DNA of 64,000 bases from Holotrichia oblita (GCA_023690525.1 CM043017.1:95692023-95756022), one strand, 5' to 3'. Shown: positions 44,379-55,805, numbered from the stretch's first letter. Notes: a model not told the origin generated them from the letters alone. A program made the numbers and translations.

Positions 44379-44421
44379 AAAAAAAAAAAAAAAAAAATTA
44401 TTATTATTATTATTATTATTA
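44379..44421 (+). repeat. poly(A) of R1 element and (TTA)8 tract
   Basis: A19 at 44379-44397 followed by eight TTA units at 44398-44421. It is the right-hand continuation of the microsatellite at 39680-39720. Confidence 0.85.
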
Positions 44422-44424
44422 CCC

Positions 44425-45960
44425 GTACTACTTATGCGATTATATTAGATGTAGTATGAACGAAACTGTTGCTCTAATGCTAACAGTTATTTCTTGCTAC
44501 ATCGGTAGATCTTCTACTTAATGTGTATTGCCTTTTAAAAGGAAGAGGAACGAAAAAGATTTTATATGGGAAGGCAAAGAGAATTTCTAATGTCGTTAAA
44601 GGTATTATGCTATAATTTACGGATTTTGTAACGTCATCGTCTTTGAATACTCTAATTTCGTGTTACGAATTTAAACAATTTCTATTTGCAGAGATATTCC
44701 TCTTCGACGCAGTAAGCCGGCGAGTACTAAGTTTGGTGTCTCGTTACTATGCGGTCTAATAAATTCCACGCAAATTATTCGCTAACGTAATTTGTGTACA
44801 AACGCTATAATGTCCTTACTACTTTGATAAATCTGAGGACAACTTTCATACCTAAGTAATGCTTTGAATACTGTGAAAGTTACGGTAATATCACAGCGCT
44901 AATAGAAACATTCCCTAACCTTTATAGAATTACAGCAGCAATTGATATGTAATCAAATTAGGGTGAACATCTTAATTTCAATTCAACTTAATTACTCACA
45001 AATTTCATTTCTAGTTTATACAATAAATTTCAGACATTACCGTTACTGAGTTCGAAGGATTGCATATTAGCAATGTTGAATTAGTTCGTTGCATATAAAA
45101 TGAATAATAAGCATTGGTAACTTGTGCAAACATATAAAGTGTGTTACACATATTTTTATAATTTTTGTGTTACAAACATATAAAGTTTATATGTAATTAA
45201 AGTTACCATGAGCATGTGATTTTTGGCGATAATTTTGCATTAGCGCTAGCTGTTACCAGCAAAATGTTTTTGCTATAGTCTCGTCTTCATTTGCAGAAAT
45301 TTAGTGCCATTAGGAAACTCACGCTTTTTAAAGGCCGACGTCAATTAATCAGCCACCAGTTCCATTACAGTAAACAAAAGATTCCTAGTTTTTCTTGTGT
45401 TTCCAAAAAAGTAAAAATTTTGACCGATTTCACAAATTTTCCGTCCAAAAAGTTTAATTTAATCAGCTGAATATGAACTTAAACACTTCTGAAAGTTTAT
45501 TCGTATATTTATTAGTAAATTAACCTATCAAATTGTAGATTATACATTATTTAAAGGTTGCGGAAAGAACAACCAATGAAAATAGTAATAAAATTGTAAA
45601 AGATGTTACAATAATGTTTATACTAAAATTAACGATTGAATGCTCTTCGACAGGTGTGCAAGAACTTCTGGGATCAAGAAAAAACTTCCATTTATCTAGA
45701 ATATCTGTCCAAACATGAAAATAGAACTTTATGTACCTATGTGGATTTTCAATCGATCCTTTAAATTATTGAAAACTAAAAACACCATAAAGTAAGCTGC
45801 AGCTAGAACTTTCCACCGTTGCACCTGGTTATACAGGGGAAGGCAAGGATGGAGGCATACAGGCTGTTGCACACAACGACTCTGAAAGAGCTCAAAACAA
45901 AACATATGTCGATAACCGAGCGTGTTTTTGCTCGGTAAGGCATAATTATGAGAATATCTT
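44425..45960. other. AT-rich intergenic, no gene seen
   Basis: No recognisable coding sequence or repeat boundary. Confidence 0.5.
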
Positions 45961-45969
45961 CACGATGTC

Positions 45970-46640
45970 TTCATTTGCACTTGAAATTTAGGATGGATCT
46001 AAGGCAATTAGGAAATATACTCTCAAAATGAGGGATACAACTACGCATTTTGCTTCTGTGTTTGAAGCAGTAGTATATGCCATCGACTCACACATAATGA
46101 ATCAATTAATCATGTCTGATAGCCAAGCGGCACTAAAGCCATTACCAAACCGATTGTCGTCGAGGCTGGTAACGGAGTGTCTCGAAACAAAAACTCTGAT
46201 TCAAGGGATCGATGGCAACGTTTTCAGAGATGGAAATATACTTTCTTCGTTACAAGTTTTCGTACAAAACAGCAAGAATAATGAAGAACTTTATAACACA
46301 TGGTAAAATCTTTATAAGGAAACCATCTAGAAGAATTAGAGAGATCACCTACACAAAATCGGAGTGTTTGACGGGGACAGTGTAGACTTTGCGAGATAGA
46401 ACCGGAGACAGCCAATCAGCGACTGTGAAGCACTAGATCGCAGAAAGCAAGACTTATTTGGGAGAACGAAAGGAGACCCAAACACATACCTTACCCTCTC
46501 GGGTAGGCACCTGTACAGATTAGTGGAAGGGACTACCGTGTTAGAGTGGGTGACTTGAATACACAGACGTGGCACAATAAGCCTGAAGGCTGAGGCACCT
46601 TACCAGTGACCATGCATAGGTCGGACGGGTCTGGTATATG
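45970..46640 (+). pseudogene. LINE RNase H and C-terminal remnant
   Basis: The plus frame 46028-46306 reads HFASVFEAVVYAID and then QLIMSDSQAALKPL, the second and third RNase H blocks (E of FEAVVYAI, D of MSDSQAAL). DGSKAIRKYTLKM just before it may be the first block. After a frame change near 46430 the text CEALDRRKQDLFGRTKGDPN and then RLYRLVEGTTVLEWV marks the C-terminal finger region. The arrangement fits a LINE of the I or LOA type. Many breaks. Confidence 0.6.
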
Positions 46641-46898
46641 GAGAATAAAAGCTAATTTTCAGAAAATCAGATTTTGGTTAACTCGGTGAATTAACTAACA
46701 ATGCAATCAATACTTGATAAAAGCGGATCTAAATCAAATTTCGTATCTTAGTAACTGTTAAGTATCGCGCATAAGCACATTAGAATTATTTATCTGTTTG
46801 CGTCTACTATTACCCAGCAAAATGTATGAAGTTTTCTCTTAATATCCTGTATATATTGCCCATATTATTGTTTAACAGAAACAGACATAAAATAAATA

Positions 46899-48494
46899 CA
46901 GGGCGAGCAACCGGATGTGACCACCACGTGACCTTAAATTTTAAGATGGCAACATTGGTGAGTTGGTAGTACAAGATATGTCAGTTTACTGATCTGTCAG
47001 ATAGTTTTATAAGTTAACCTTAATTATTTTTTAGATCACATTTAAATCAAAAATACTTTGGTAAATATTTTTATTAAGATGTTTTTATAAACAATATAAA
47101 TAAATATATATAATAAAATAAATAATAATTTCATCTACAATAAATGCTCGAAATGGCCACCATCATTTTACATACTCTTCGTTGTATATTGCAAAACACG
47201 TTATTTAAAACTTCTTCGTTGATATTATTTACCACTGCAGTGATGGCATTTCTCAGCTCGTCAAGAGTATGGAGAGGGTTTCGGAACACTACATTCTTTA
47301 AATGACCAAACAAGAAAAAATCTAACGGTGTCAGATCGGGGAAATGCGCTGGCCAATGTCCTCTGCTTATTAATCGACTGCCAAAATATTCCTCAAAGTA
47401 TGTTATTGTAGCATCGGCTGTATGTGGGGTAGCACCATCTTGTTGGAAATATCCATACTGAAGTTCATCATCATGGAGTTCATTAATGAACGGTTCTAAA
47501 ATATTATGTCTATAACGAGCTGCATTAACTGTATCGTCAAAAAATATTGGTGACATAATGCGTCTACGTGACATTGCAACCCACACACCAGTTTTAATAA
47601 GATGCAATGTCGTCTCATTGTAAACGTGTGGGTTTTCTGTAGCTCACGTGCGATAATGTTGGCTATTTATATAACCCGAAAGGTGAAACCATGCTTCATC
47701 GGAGAAGAAAGTTATGTTTAATTGGTCCTCATTTAAATGTTCATTAAACCATAAGCAATAATTACGCCTTTGTTCGAAATCCCAAGCAAACAACTGATGT
47801 AACTTTATATGGTAACATATGCAAATGTTTCTTTAAGGCTGTGCGACAACTTCCATATGATATTCCTGTAAGATAGAAATTTAAATACATATGTTTTTAA
47901 CTATTTAGTAAGTGCATACCTGTTTGAGCAGATAATTTTCTAACTGATTTATTGGGACTAGTTGTTATATGCTGAGAAATGTCATTTCCTGCTTCCTCAG
48001 TTAGCACTCGTAGTGCACCTACTGCTTTCGCTTTGCAACACTACCAGTCTCCATAAATCTTTGTACCAGCCTGTTGCGATGTCGAGCAAATCATCATATT
48101 CAAGGTCCTCATTTGGATATTCCAAAGTAACTTCTTCAATGCAGGACCAAGATCCGTCTTGTGTCTGTGTAGCACTTCGAAAATGCTCCATTAAAATGAA
48201 CCTGTCTTGTTCATCCGTGAATGCCATTTAAAATGTAAATATTCAACGTTCCGTTCAGTAGTCTTTAAAAAGACAATTACTATGCAATAAATGCTATATT
48301 TACAAAAAATTATAGGCGAAAACTTACAAGAAAATCGCAGGAAACGTAATAACTAGCGTTTTCAAACACGTTAAATGTCAGATGATAAAACGTAAACAAT
48401 ACAATAAGCAGGATAGTAAACAGTAAAACAAAAAAATACACTTCTTCTGTGACGTTTGTGGTCACGTGGTGGTCACATCCGGTTGCTCGCCCTG
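46899..48494 (-). mobile_element. mariner-superfamily element, complete but decayed
   Basis: TIRs of at least 34 bp begin CAGGGCGAGCAACCGGATGT at 46899 and end with its complement at 48494. TA duplications flank it (46897-46898 and 48495-48496). Length 1,596 bp, with one minus-strand transposase gene. Confidence 0.9.
47131..48230 (-). pseudogene. mariner-type transposase with three acidic residues kept
   Basis: The start at 48227 reads MAFTDEQDRFILMEHF. Decayed text follows (YPNEDLEYDDLLD), then HLHMLPYKV-type linker in another frame, FFSDEAWFHLSGYINSQHYR with the first D, an in-frame TGA stop, ATENPHVYNETT, and the open piece 47607-47131 with GVWVAMSRRRIMSPIFFDD, YFQQDGATPHTADAT (second D) and AHFPDLTPLDFFLFGHLKN (third D). 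33 residues lie between the second and third D. All three catalytic positions survive but shifts and a stop kill the gene. Confidence 0.85.
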
Positions 48495-48589
48495 TACATG
48501 TACTGAAGCGGACACTGACTTAAAGTACGTGCTAATCATACAATGATTACTGACAAAGTAATAGTACACAAATTTACATAACAATATTT

Positions 48590-48592
48590 ATG

Positions 48593-48624
<32 letters not shown>

Positions 48625-48660
48625 GCTCGATTATTAATAATAATAATAATAGTAATCTTT
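48590..48660 (-). repeat. (TAA)n microsatellite, LINE 3' tail
   Basis: Plus-strand ATAATAATAATAATAATAAT and a second TAA tract around CGCTCGATTATTAA. It is the TTA tail of the minus-strand LINE. Confidence 0.8.
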
Positions 48661-48823
48661 ATTGCCCAACAGATAAATCCACTAAGAGGACAATAGTACA
48701 AAAAAACATAATGTGCAATGGTATATAAATGAATGCATCGAATACTACAGGGTAGAAATAAATACAAGACAGATTCAAAATAAAGAATATATAAAAAAAG
48801 GAAAGCCAAACTGATTATGCAGT

Positions 48824-49200
48824 TCAATGGGGTAACGTGGAGACAGGTAGATGGAAAGGGTATGGGTAAATCTTATTAGCGTTCCTTGACATATGGGTAA
48901 GAAGAGCTCTGGCGAATACGTTGGTTCTCGCTGTGGCTACGGAGAAAGTGTCCGATGAGCGGGTGCCATATTTGGGAACGATAATATTCACACCAGCGAG
49001 TAGATTCGGCGCATCGATTATATTATGCATTAATTTCAATAAATAGTTGGCGCTGGTGATTTCTCTGCGGTCAGACAGCGAAGTAAAATTATGCCGCGCT
49101 AATAGTTCCTCCTAATCACAGCCTCGCGGGGGATAGACACCAGAATCCTTGAAAGTTAAATACTTCAGAAACCTTCTATGCACTCTCTCCAATAGTAAGT
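48824..49200 (-). pseudogene. LINE ORF2 C-terminal domain, shifted frame
   Basis: After the frameshift the C-terminal part continues as LLLERVHRRFLKYLTFKDSG and then LLKLMHNIIDAPNLLAGVNI, ending SRNANKIYPYPFHLPVSTLPH. It matches the tail of the RT at 39126-39545 in layout (a PNLL/IxxxP core). Confidence 0.75.
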
Positions 49201-51015
49201 TTTGGTAAAGGTAACAAGGATTATAGAAGCATACTCGAGCCTCGGACTCACCAAGGTGAAGAAAAGTGTTTTCAATGTACTTGAATTCGAAAATGCGCGG
49301 CAGGATCTGATTATAAAATTAATCGAGCGCGAGGCAGAAGAACGTATTGCAGAAATATCATCGGAAAACTGTAGTGGTTGATCAAATAAGACACCCAGGT
49401 CTCGTATTTTTACTTGTCTCGGTATGGCTAGCTGATCAATGGAATACGGAAAGACCAACGACTGGTTTTTTGTGGTATATGTCACCACAGCAGACTTGTC
49501 AATATTCAGTTTAATCATGTTACGAGTACACCAAACATTAATAGTATCAAGATCTCTTTGAAGGGCTTCACAATCAGAGATGGTAGAAATCTTCGTATAA
49601 ATTTTCAGATCATCCGCATACGCAAGAACTCGGCTATCATGACTAGTTAATAGATCGTTAATGTAAATATTAAACAAAAGGGGTCCCAGATTCGATCCCT
49701 GAGGAACCCCCGACGAGGCCGTAAATGTTTTAGAATAAAAGCCGTTGTAGCAGACGTAATTGGTGCGATTATCCAAATAGGAGGCCATGAAATCCGTAGT
49801 TCTAGAAGAAAATTCCAAGGAACTTAACTTGGATATAAGTATAGTATGGTCGATGGTATCGAAGGCCTTCGCAAAGTCGGTGTATAGAACGTCAACTTGT
49901 TCTTGTGTGTTGATACAGGAGCTAATATATTGCGTGATCTCAGCCAGATTTGTTAAGACGGACCTTCCCTTCATAAAACCGTGCTGCTCTGAGGAAATGT
50001 AACATCGAATACAGTTATACATTTTATTGTATATAAGATGTTCAAATACTTTGGCACACGCAGATAGGTTACTAATAGGCCTGTAGTTTAATACGTCGCA
50101 TTTACTCCATTTTTTCAATACTGGATTGATTTTGCATATTTTCCAAATATCTGGGAAAGTCGATGTGCGGCGAGCAAGATTAAATATTCTGCACAATGGA
50201 TTGCTAAGTACAGGTGCGCTATCTTTGATTAGAAAATTTGGAAGTCCATCATGGCCTGATGTAAAGTCTGCCTTGAGACGTGCAATGGCTACTATTACTT
50301 CATCAATGGTGAACTCGGCAAAACTAATGCAAGTGGCTGTCGTACAAATCGTTGGAGACACCGATATAGATCGAGGTTGGTAGACATCCGAAAATTTTTT
50401 CGCAAAAGCCTCAACTATCTCATCTGGCTCAGTTATCTCAAGACCATTAAACCTCATACAACCAGGAATCCTCGACTTACCCGATTTTTGTGCAATAAAC
50501 TGCCAAAACAATTTTGAATCTTTAGAGATACCGGTTTTCATGTTGGCCAAGTATGCTTCATAGTCCCTGTGCAGTTCGACTTTAACCAACCTGCGTACCC
50601 TAACAAATTCGTCCTTGTAGTAAGATGATCCTGATGATTTCCATTTGCGGTGATAGAACTCCTTCAACTTTATCAACCTGATTGCAGCTCCACTATACCA
50701 AAAAGGAAACTGACGCGATGAGGTAGTATACTTTGGCACATGTTTGTCAGTTATGGATTGCAATGTTGTATAGAAAGACGTAACCGCAATGTTGACATTG
50801 TGACAGGTTTCCAGATAAGACCAGTCTGTAGTACTAATTTCTTCGTACAGGTCGATAAGATTTGCTTTCCGAAAACTGTATCTAGGGCTTGAACTAGAGG
50901 GGAAATTTCTAGTAGGTTCAAAGGATAACGTAATTACAAGACTTAACGCTGGATGGTAGGGATTTTCAGGAACCAAAGGATTCTGGTCATGTTCAATAAT
51001 AATATTACAATTCAA
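49165..51015 (-). CDS. LINE ORF2: linker and reverse transcriptase
   Basis: An open frame of 616 residues covers the end of the endonuclease, the linker (FWQFIAQKSGKSRIPGCMRF) and a complete RT: PNFLIKDSAPVLSNPLCRIF, NYRPISNLSACAKVFEHLIY, VLYTDFAKAFDTIDHTILIS with the first catalytic D, SSGVPQGSNLGPLLFNIYIN, and VLAYADDLKIYTKISTISDC with the catalytic YADD intact. The thumb has KIRDLGVLFDQPLQFSDDIS. A frameshift after RLEYASII near 49210 cuts off the C-terminal domain. RT chemistry is intact by motif, so the copy may be young. Confidence 0.85.
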   Translation of the reverse strand: MNCNIIIEHDQNPLVPENPYHPALSLVITLSFEPTRNFPSSSSPRYSFRKANLIDLYEEISTTDWSYLETCHNVNIAVTSFYTTLQSITDKHVPKYTTSSRQFPFWYSGAAIRLIKLKEFYHRKWKSSGSSYYKDEFVRVRRLVKVELHRDYEAYLANMKTGISKDSKLFWQFIAQKSGKSRIPGCMRFNGLEITEPDEIVEAFAKKFSDVYQPRSISVSPTICTTATCISFAEFTIDEVIVAIARLKADFTSGHDGLPNFLIKDSAPVLSNPLCRIFNLARRTSTFPDIWKICKINPVLKKWSKCDVLNYRPISNLSACAKVFEHLIYNKMYNCIRCYISSEQHGFMKGRSVLTNLAEITQYISSCINTQEQVDVLYTDFAKAFDTIDHTILISKLSSLEFSSRTTDFMASYLDNRTNYVCYNGFYSKTFTASSGVPQGSNLGPLLFNIYINDLLTSHDSRVLAYADDLKIYTKISTISDCEALQRDLDTINVWCTRNMIKLNIDKSAVVTYTTKNQSLVFPYSIDQLAIPRQVKIRDLGVLFDQPLQFSDDISAIRSSASRSINFIIRSCRAFSNSSTLKTLFFTLVSPRLEYASIILVTFTKTYYWRECIEGF

Positions 51016-51090
51016 GTTAGTTAAGACTAGATCTAGTAACTTGTCTTGGCTATTTACAATAGTGTTAAATTGTGATAATTGTAAACATAT

Positions 51091-51595
51091 TCATAAAGTT
51101 CCGCATAATGTTAGATCTATGATCATTATCATTATCAGAGATAGTAAATTTCGGACAATTAAAGTCACCACATATAACAACATTTTTCTCGAGTAAACCC
51201 AATGCCAAATTTTCAAAGAATATCTCATAGCCATCATTATTAATTTGTGGAGGTTCATATAATACAATAAAGTAGTTTGTGAGAGCAAATTACACTTTGA
51301 AATTATTATATCGACAAAAGGCACTAATGCACTTAAGTATGACACATCACAACTAAACAGTTTTTTTTTGACGAGGCAATTAACACACCACCACCGGTAG
51401 ATTTTCTCACTTCAACCAAGTCTCGATCCTTTCTGAGTACATTGTGGGGAGAGGAAAATAGTTCTCCGTCCCCTAGGTCAGCTGAAAGCCATGTCTCGGT
51501 GAGTAGAATAAGATCAGCAGATGAGGTCATAGTACAACAGACAAGTAAAATTCATTGGTCTTTGTTCGCAATCCGCGTACGTTTTGATAAAGGAC
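51091..51595 (-). pseudogene. LINE ORF2 endonuclease part, frameshifted
   Basis: Text in order: LYQNVRGLRTKTNEFYLSVV near 51590, LILLTETWLSADLGDGELFS (51530 piece), KSTGGGVLIASSKKNCLVV, then after a shift LLEKNVVICGDFNCPKFT near 51190. These are the N-terminal, ETW and GDFN blocks of an apurinic-type endonuclease. At least two shifts separate them. Confidence 0.75.
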
Positions 51596-51624
51596 CTGTA
51601 ATTGTGTCTGTCAGTTGGGCTGTC

Positions 51625-52399
51625 TTAGTTTAACGGATTGTTACGTTTCACAATTTTTGGTGCTCCATTTAGATACCGAATGTAGATATTAGTTTCGCCT
51701 GCAGTAATTCGTTCGCTAAGCTGTTGTTTTACAGCCTTGTAAATAAAACTTTGAAGCGGAGTCTTGTCACTAGTGAGAAAAACGGACTTATATTTATCAA
51801 TCAATTTCATTTTAGAACTTCCATGCAAAACAGATAAAACTACATCTGAGGATGGCAAAGTAATTTTTACAGGTCGTTTGGGATGCTGGCGAGTCGGATC
51901 GTATTTACCAAGTCTGAGAGGATGTACTAGGATCAACAGTAATATTCAAGTTTGTAAAAATATCCTTAATCGATCTTGTATCCTCGGCAATCTGATCGGT
52001 CTTAGAACCATTATCCAACTCGGGAAGATTAAAGATTACTAAATTATTCCTGCGTTTATCTCTTTCAGCTAATTCATGAAGGACACCATCAATAGTTGGA
52101 TAATCCATTTTCTCAGCAACGGTAGCAGAGGGTTTTGACTGTTCAGATTTCAATACTTTTATTTCTTCTTGCAATGAACGGACCATTGAAGATAATTCAT
52201 TCAATTTGGCGAGTTGTTGTTTAAAGTCACTACATGTTGGATAATAGTAAACTAATTTTCGATTCTTACTTCTGACGCATTGAATCTCCAGCCTTGAAAG
52301 ATTACTACATGTTGTATGGATAATAGCTCTACACAAATCGCATGACATCTCATTTTCAGGATTAACAGTGCCATTACAGATGCTACACACCGTACTCAT
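51625..52399 (-). pseudogene. LINE ORF1: PHD-like finger plus coiled coil
   Basis: The frame starts MSTVCSICNGTVNPENEM and continues SCDLCRAIIHTTCSNLSRLE, a C-x2-C...C-x2-C...H-x3-C layout of PHD type. A coiled-coil follows (KQQLAKLNELSSMVRSLQEE), then ERDKRRNNLVIFNLPE and SIKDIFTNLNITVDPS. After one shift near 51920 the frame 51936-51625 gives LRLGKYDPTRQHPKRPVKIT and FIYKAVKQQLSERITAGETN. Such ORF1 proteins bind RNA and assist retrotransposition. Total about 260 residues when both frames are counted. Confidence 0.8.
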
Positions 52400-52586
52400 T
52401 TAAGAAAAATGTGGATTATATATAAAAATAATATTGTATGTAATAATTGTATATAAAAATACATTGTTAAAGCATTGCTTGTCCTGCAAATATTACAAGT
52501 ATTAACAACAATAGTTACTACCTACTATTTAGAAACATACTTCAATATACTTTTATAACAAAAAGTAATACTAATTCTTTTAGTCC

Positions 52587-52859
52587 CTATTTAAGAAATT
52601 CGGTGACAAATAATCTGTTCTTCCTTTTCGCGATCGATCGAACATTAAAAACTTTTTTGCTGACAGTCTGTAACTAACTACGACAGGAAAAGCGCGCAAT
52701 GCGTGTGACCAAGTGACATGTTGACGTCATTATGTTCTACATTTCCTTTTTGGAAGCGAATCTTTTAAATTACACCTGCACGAAAATCTAATTCAATCCA
52801 AAAATAACAACGCCGGCCATTAACCCGGTTTTATCGAATAAGCCGAATTTCTTAAATAG
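52587..52859. mobile_element. 273-bp element with 17-bp inverted ends
   Basis: CTATTTAAGAAATTCGG at 52587-52603 pairs with CCGAATTTCTTAAATAG at 52843-52859. No coding sequence lies between. It lies just upstream of the CR1-like LINE and may hide that element's 5' UTR. Confidence 0.55.
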
Positions 52860-54025
52860 TGTGATACAAAGGAAATATGTAGGTGCGAGAAAGACAAAAG
52901 CCACACAATGAAGTATTCTTTCTTTTAGTATTATGTAGTTTTAGAACTTTTCGTATCTTCTTGTTTAATCCTCAAAAAAGTACTGTGGATTTTGCAACGA
53001 AGTTCTAGACATAATAATTACCCGTAATTCAAGATAAAGCACCTCATTGATTATGACCAAAAGTTCTACAAACTAACGTTCTACAAAGTACTGTAAATTA
53101 ACTAGATATTGGAAATACTGCTAATGCTAATACATTTTAAAGGAGAATTGAATTAATCAAGTATTTAATTCTAATCGATTAGGTAAGGTATAAATTTAAT
53201 TCTTAACTAGAATTGTACATACATAGGAAGGCCCACTACGTCAAAGTTTATACAAATTATACATACATACAGTATGCGCGCGTTCGACCTGCTGATAGAT
53301 GCATTAGCAATGTGTGGGCGACTGTAACTGGGAAGCGCTATGTTATGCTTTGTCTGGCACTCTCGGTGTATTATCAATTTCTTCGCATCACCTTGATAGC
53401 TGAGTCTAATGTGCATGTACGCAGGCGCAAGTCTGTTGTTATCTCAAATGCATTCTGTCGTGTTTGAGCACTTCGATCTGTTGATAGGATCTTCAATATG
53501 TTAGAGCAGGCATAGGATTTTAATATGTTAGATAAAGAGATACAATGAATGCATTCGTCCAAGCAACCAGTACCGATATACGTTTCCTGTGTTAACTAAG
53601 GGACGTCTCTTCGCTGTTCTTTTTCATCTTACACTAAACGTATCAGCAGCTCGTGCGCGCGCGCCCGGTATACTACTATTATGATTACACTGCTAAAGAA
53701 GAAAATAATTATGTTATGGCAGGGTCAGTCAACCTGCGTCTCTTGACCTTTTTAAATTAGATGGAAAATATTGATTTTCCATTTAAATTGTAAAGCAAAT
53801 CTATACATGAATTGAGAGTTCCTGTTGATGTAGCTCGCGACCTTACATCTCTATTCCGTAGTTCCAAATAAAAAAGTTTGGTCGAATCCGCGTTATAGAG
53901 ATGTATTTACAAAAAAAAACGGTCCACAAATGAAATATTAAAAACTTAAATTATGGTAATATGTTAGCAGGAATGAAAAGTGATAACATACAATTATTAA
54001 TATTAAAGCATTTCACCGATTTACC
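52860..54025. other. no gene seen; small hairpin at 53761
   Basis: Opposed short frames at 53207-53562 have no recognisable domain. ATGGAAAAT, ATTG, ATTTTCCAT at 53761-53782 is a perfect 9-bp hairpin. An alternating GCGCGCGCGC run lies near 53655. Confidence 0.45.
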
Positions 54026-54029
54026 TTAG

Positions 54030-54115
54030 CCCATGTAACGGAACCGTGGCTAAGCTTAGGCTGACTGGACGCCTATTTACAAGTTAGGCTTGAGCCGGGC
54101 ATCAAATCCTCTCAA
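54030..54115 (+). repeat. tRNA-derived SINE-like segment
   Basis: CCGTGGCTAAGCTTAGG resembles a degenerate A-box region, GCCTATTTACAAGTTAGGC an anticodon-type arm and GGGCATCAAATCC a degenerate B box in tRNA-like spacing. The boxes are too diverged for a working tRNA. Confidence 0.4.
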
Positions 54116-54384
54116 CGTGTGTAATACGAATTATTTCCAAATTAAATATTTAAACTTCTTGTTCTTACTAATTACAGACGGACGAACCGAACGAGCTTAT
54201 TAAATTTATTGTGTAAATGTGGTTCCATAGCTTTGTTACACAATTACTTCGCCGTAAATTATGTCGTACTTTTAATTCTGTCCCAATGAATAGTAGCTCA
54301 GCCGGAGTACCGGTCTACCAAGACATTCCGCAAACATCAACATCTTGCTATAATACTAATAAAAATTTATATATATATATATAA

Positions 54385-55805
54385 TCCGATAACCCTTTTA
54401 CCATAGGTGTCGGGTAAGCTATCATTCTTCGCCATGTACGAATTTCTTCCATATTTTTCTATTTTTTGCCATTCCTTTTGCTTCTTTCCAAGATTTATTC
54501 TTGTCTTTCAATATATTGCTTATTGCATCATTCCAGGTTTTTCTTGGCCTTCCCCTTTTCTTTCTTTTCTGTACTCTTGCCTCGTATACTTGTTTAACCG
54601 GTCTTGTATATTGCAGTCTTTGAATATGCCCCCACCAACTCAGTTGTCTCTTTTCTATAAACGTGGATATAGATTGGATATCTAATTCTTCTCTTACTTG
54701 TGTATTTCTTATTCTATCTCTTCTGGTTATTCCTTTGATTCTTCTTAGATATTTCATCTCCGTGTGTGTTTATTCGAGAGTACCCAGGATTCACATCCGT
54801 ACCTTAGGACTGGTCGGTATAACGTTTTAAAGACTTGCATTTTAGTTTTAACTGAGATTTCTGCTTTGCTAATGAAGTTTTTATTTAGTGCATGGTATAA
54901 TCTTATTGTTTTTTCTATTCTATCGTTAATCTCTACATCCTGCTGTCCTGACTCATCTAGTATAGCCCCTAGATATCGGAACTCTTTAACTTGTTCTATT
55001 TTTGCATTGCCTATTGTAATATCGAGTTATTCTTCTCCGATTAACATAACTTTGGTTTTATTTATATTTATTTTCATTTGATTTCGTTGTAACACTTCAT
55101 TCCAAACCTGCAGGTTATGCTTAAGATCCTGTGTATTTTCTGCGATTATTACTATTACATCTGCGAATGCTCCAATACCGATTTCTACTCTGCGGAGGTC
55201 TCTATAGCCAACACACTTTTTTTGGTATAGTAATCGCATTCTCTAATAATATCATCCATAAATATGTTAAAGAGCATCGGACTTAGTCGTCCTCCCTCTT
55301 CCGTTTTGAACCCATCTGATTTCATATTGTTTATTTTAACGTAGTTTACGTGATTTTTGTAGATGCCGTGTATTAAGTTTATAATTTTTCTACTTGTACC
55401 TCTATTCTCTAGACTTTCCCAGACTTTTGTTCTTGGTACTCGGTCGAACGCTTTCTCTAAGTCTACAAATGCTAAGTAGGTCTTCTTTGTTTGGAGCCTT
55501 CTTTTTTCGAGTATCTGTTTTATTGTAAATATGTGATCCCGGGCACTCCTTCCGGGTATAAACCCGCTTTGCGGTTCTGCAAAGTGTGGTTCTATTACTT
55601 GTTTAAGTTTGTTATTTATGATTTGTTCTAAGATTTTAGTAATAGTGTTAAGGAGAGTAATTCCACTATAGTTGTTACAGTCTTTGCGATCACCTTTTTT
55701 ATATATTGGTATTAATAGTGCTGTTGACAATTCATCCAGAATCTCTTCCTTTATCCATGCTGTGTTAATTATTTCTAGTATGCATCTTCCTCCTGTTTCC
55801 TTAAG
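54385..55805 (-). pseudogene. RTE-like LINE RT, 5'-truncated
   Basis: Minus-strand frames give a whole RT palm: TALLIPIYKKGDRKDCNNYS, GITLLNTITKILEQIINNKL, EPQSGFIPGRSARDHIFTIK, YLAFVDLEKAFDRVPRTKVW (first catalytic D) and EGGRLSPMLFNIFMDDIIRE. After a shift the catalytic box is GAFADVIVIIAEN, so the second aspartate of FADD is V. NINKTKVMLIGEE follows, then a decayed thumb, and the open C-terminal piece 54757-54422 with MKYLRRIKGITRRDRIRNTQ and QLSWWGHIQRL and RGRPRKTW. The 3' end GGGTTATCGGATTATAT runs into an AT repeat. Dead copy. Confidence 0.8.

Larger units (their letters stand above)
39721..44397 (+). mobile_element. R1-like LINE, 5'-truncated, in (TTA)n, split
   Basis: This element starts abruptly inside the RT catalytic region and ends with A19 at 44379-44397. 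TTA repeats flank it on both sides, so it inserted into the microsatellite tail of the upstream LINE. Its 3' UTR is interrupted at 41001-41004 by a 3.3-kb DNA transposon and resumes at 44297 (AGGGGTTTTAGTGGGTGCGA), a stretch typical of R1 3' ends. Confidence 0.8.
48590..52400 (-). mobile_element. near-full-length CR1/Jockey-like LINE
   Basis: A minus-strand LINE of about 3.8 kb: ORF1 with a PHD-like finger, then endonuclease-RT ORF2, a short 3' UTR ending TCTGTTGGGCAATAAAGA and a (TTA)n tail. It has about three to four frameshifts. Its 3' end matches the LINE at 38120-39720. Confidence 0.85.

Noticed and set aside
44379..44421. CRISPR-like or minisatellite array
   Set aside because: It is a poly(A) followed by a simple TTA repeat, explained by LINE tails. 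No spaced repeats exist anywhere in the window.
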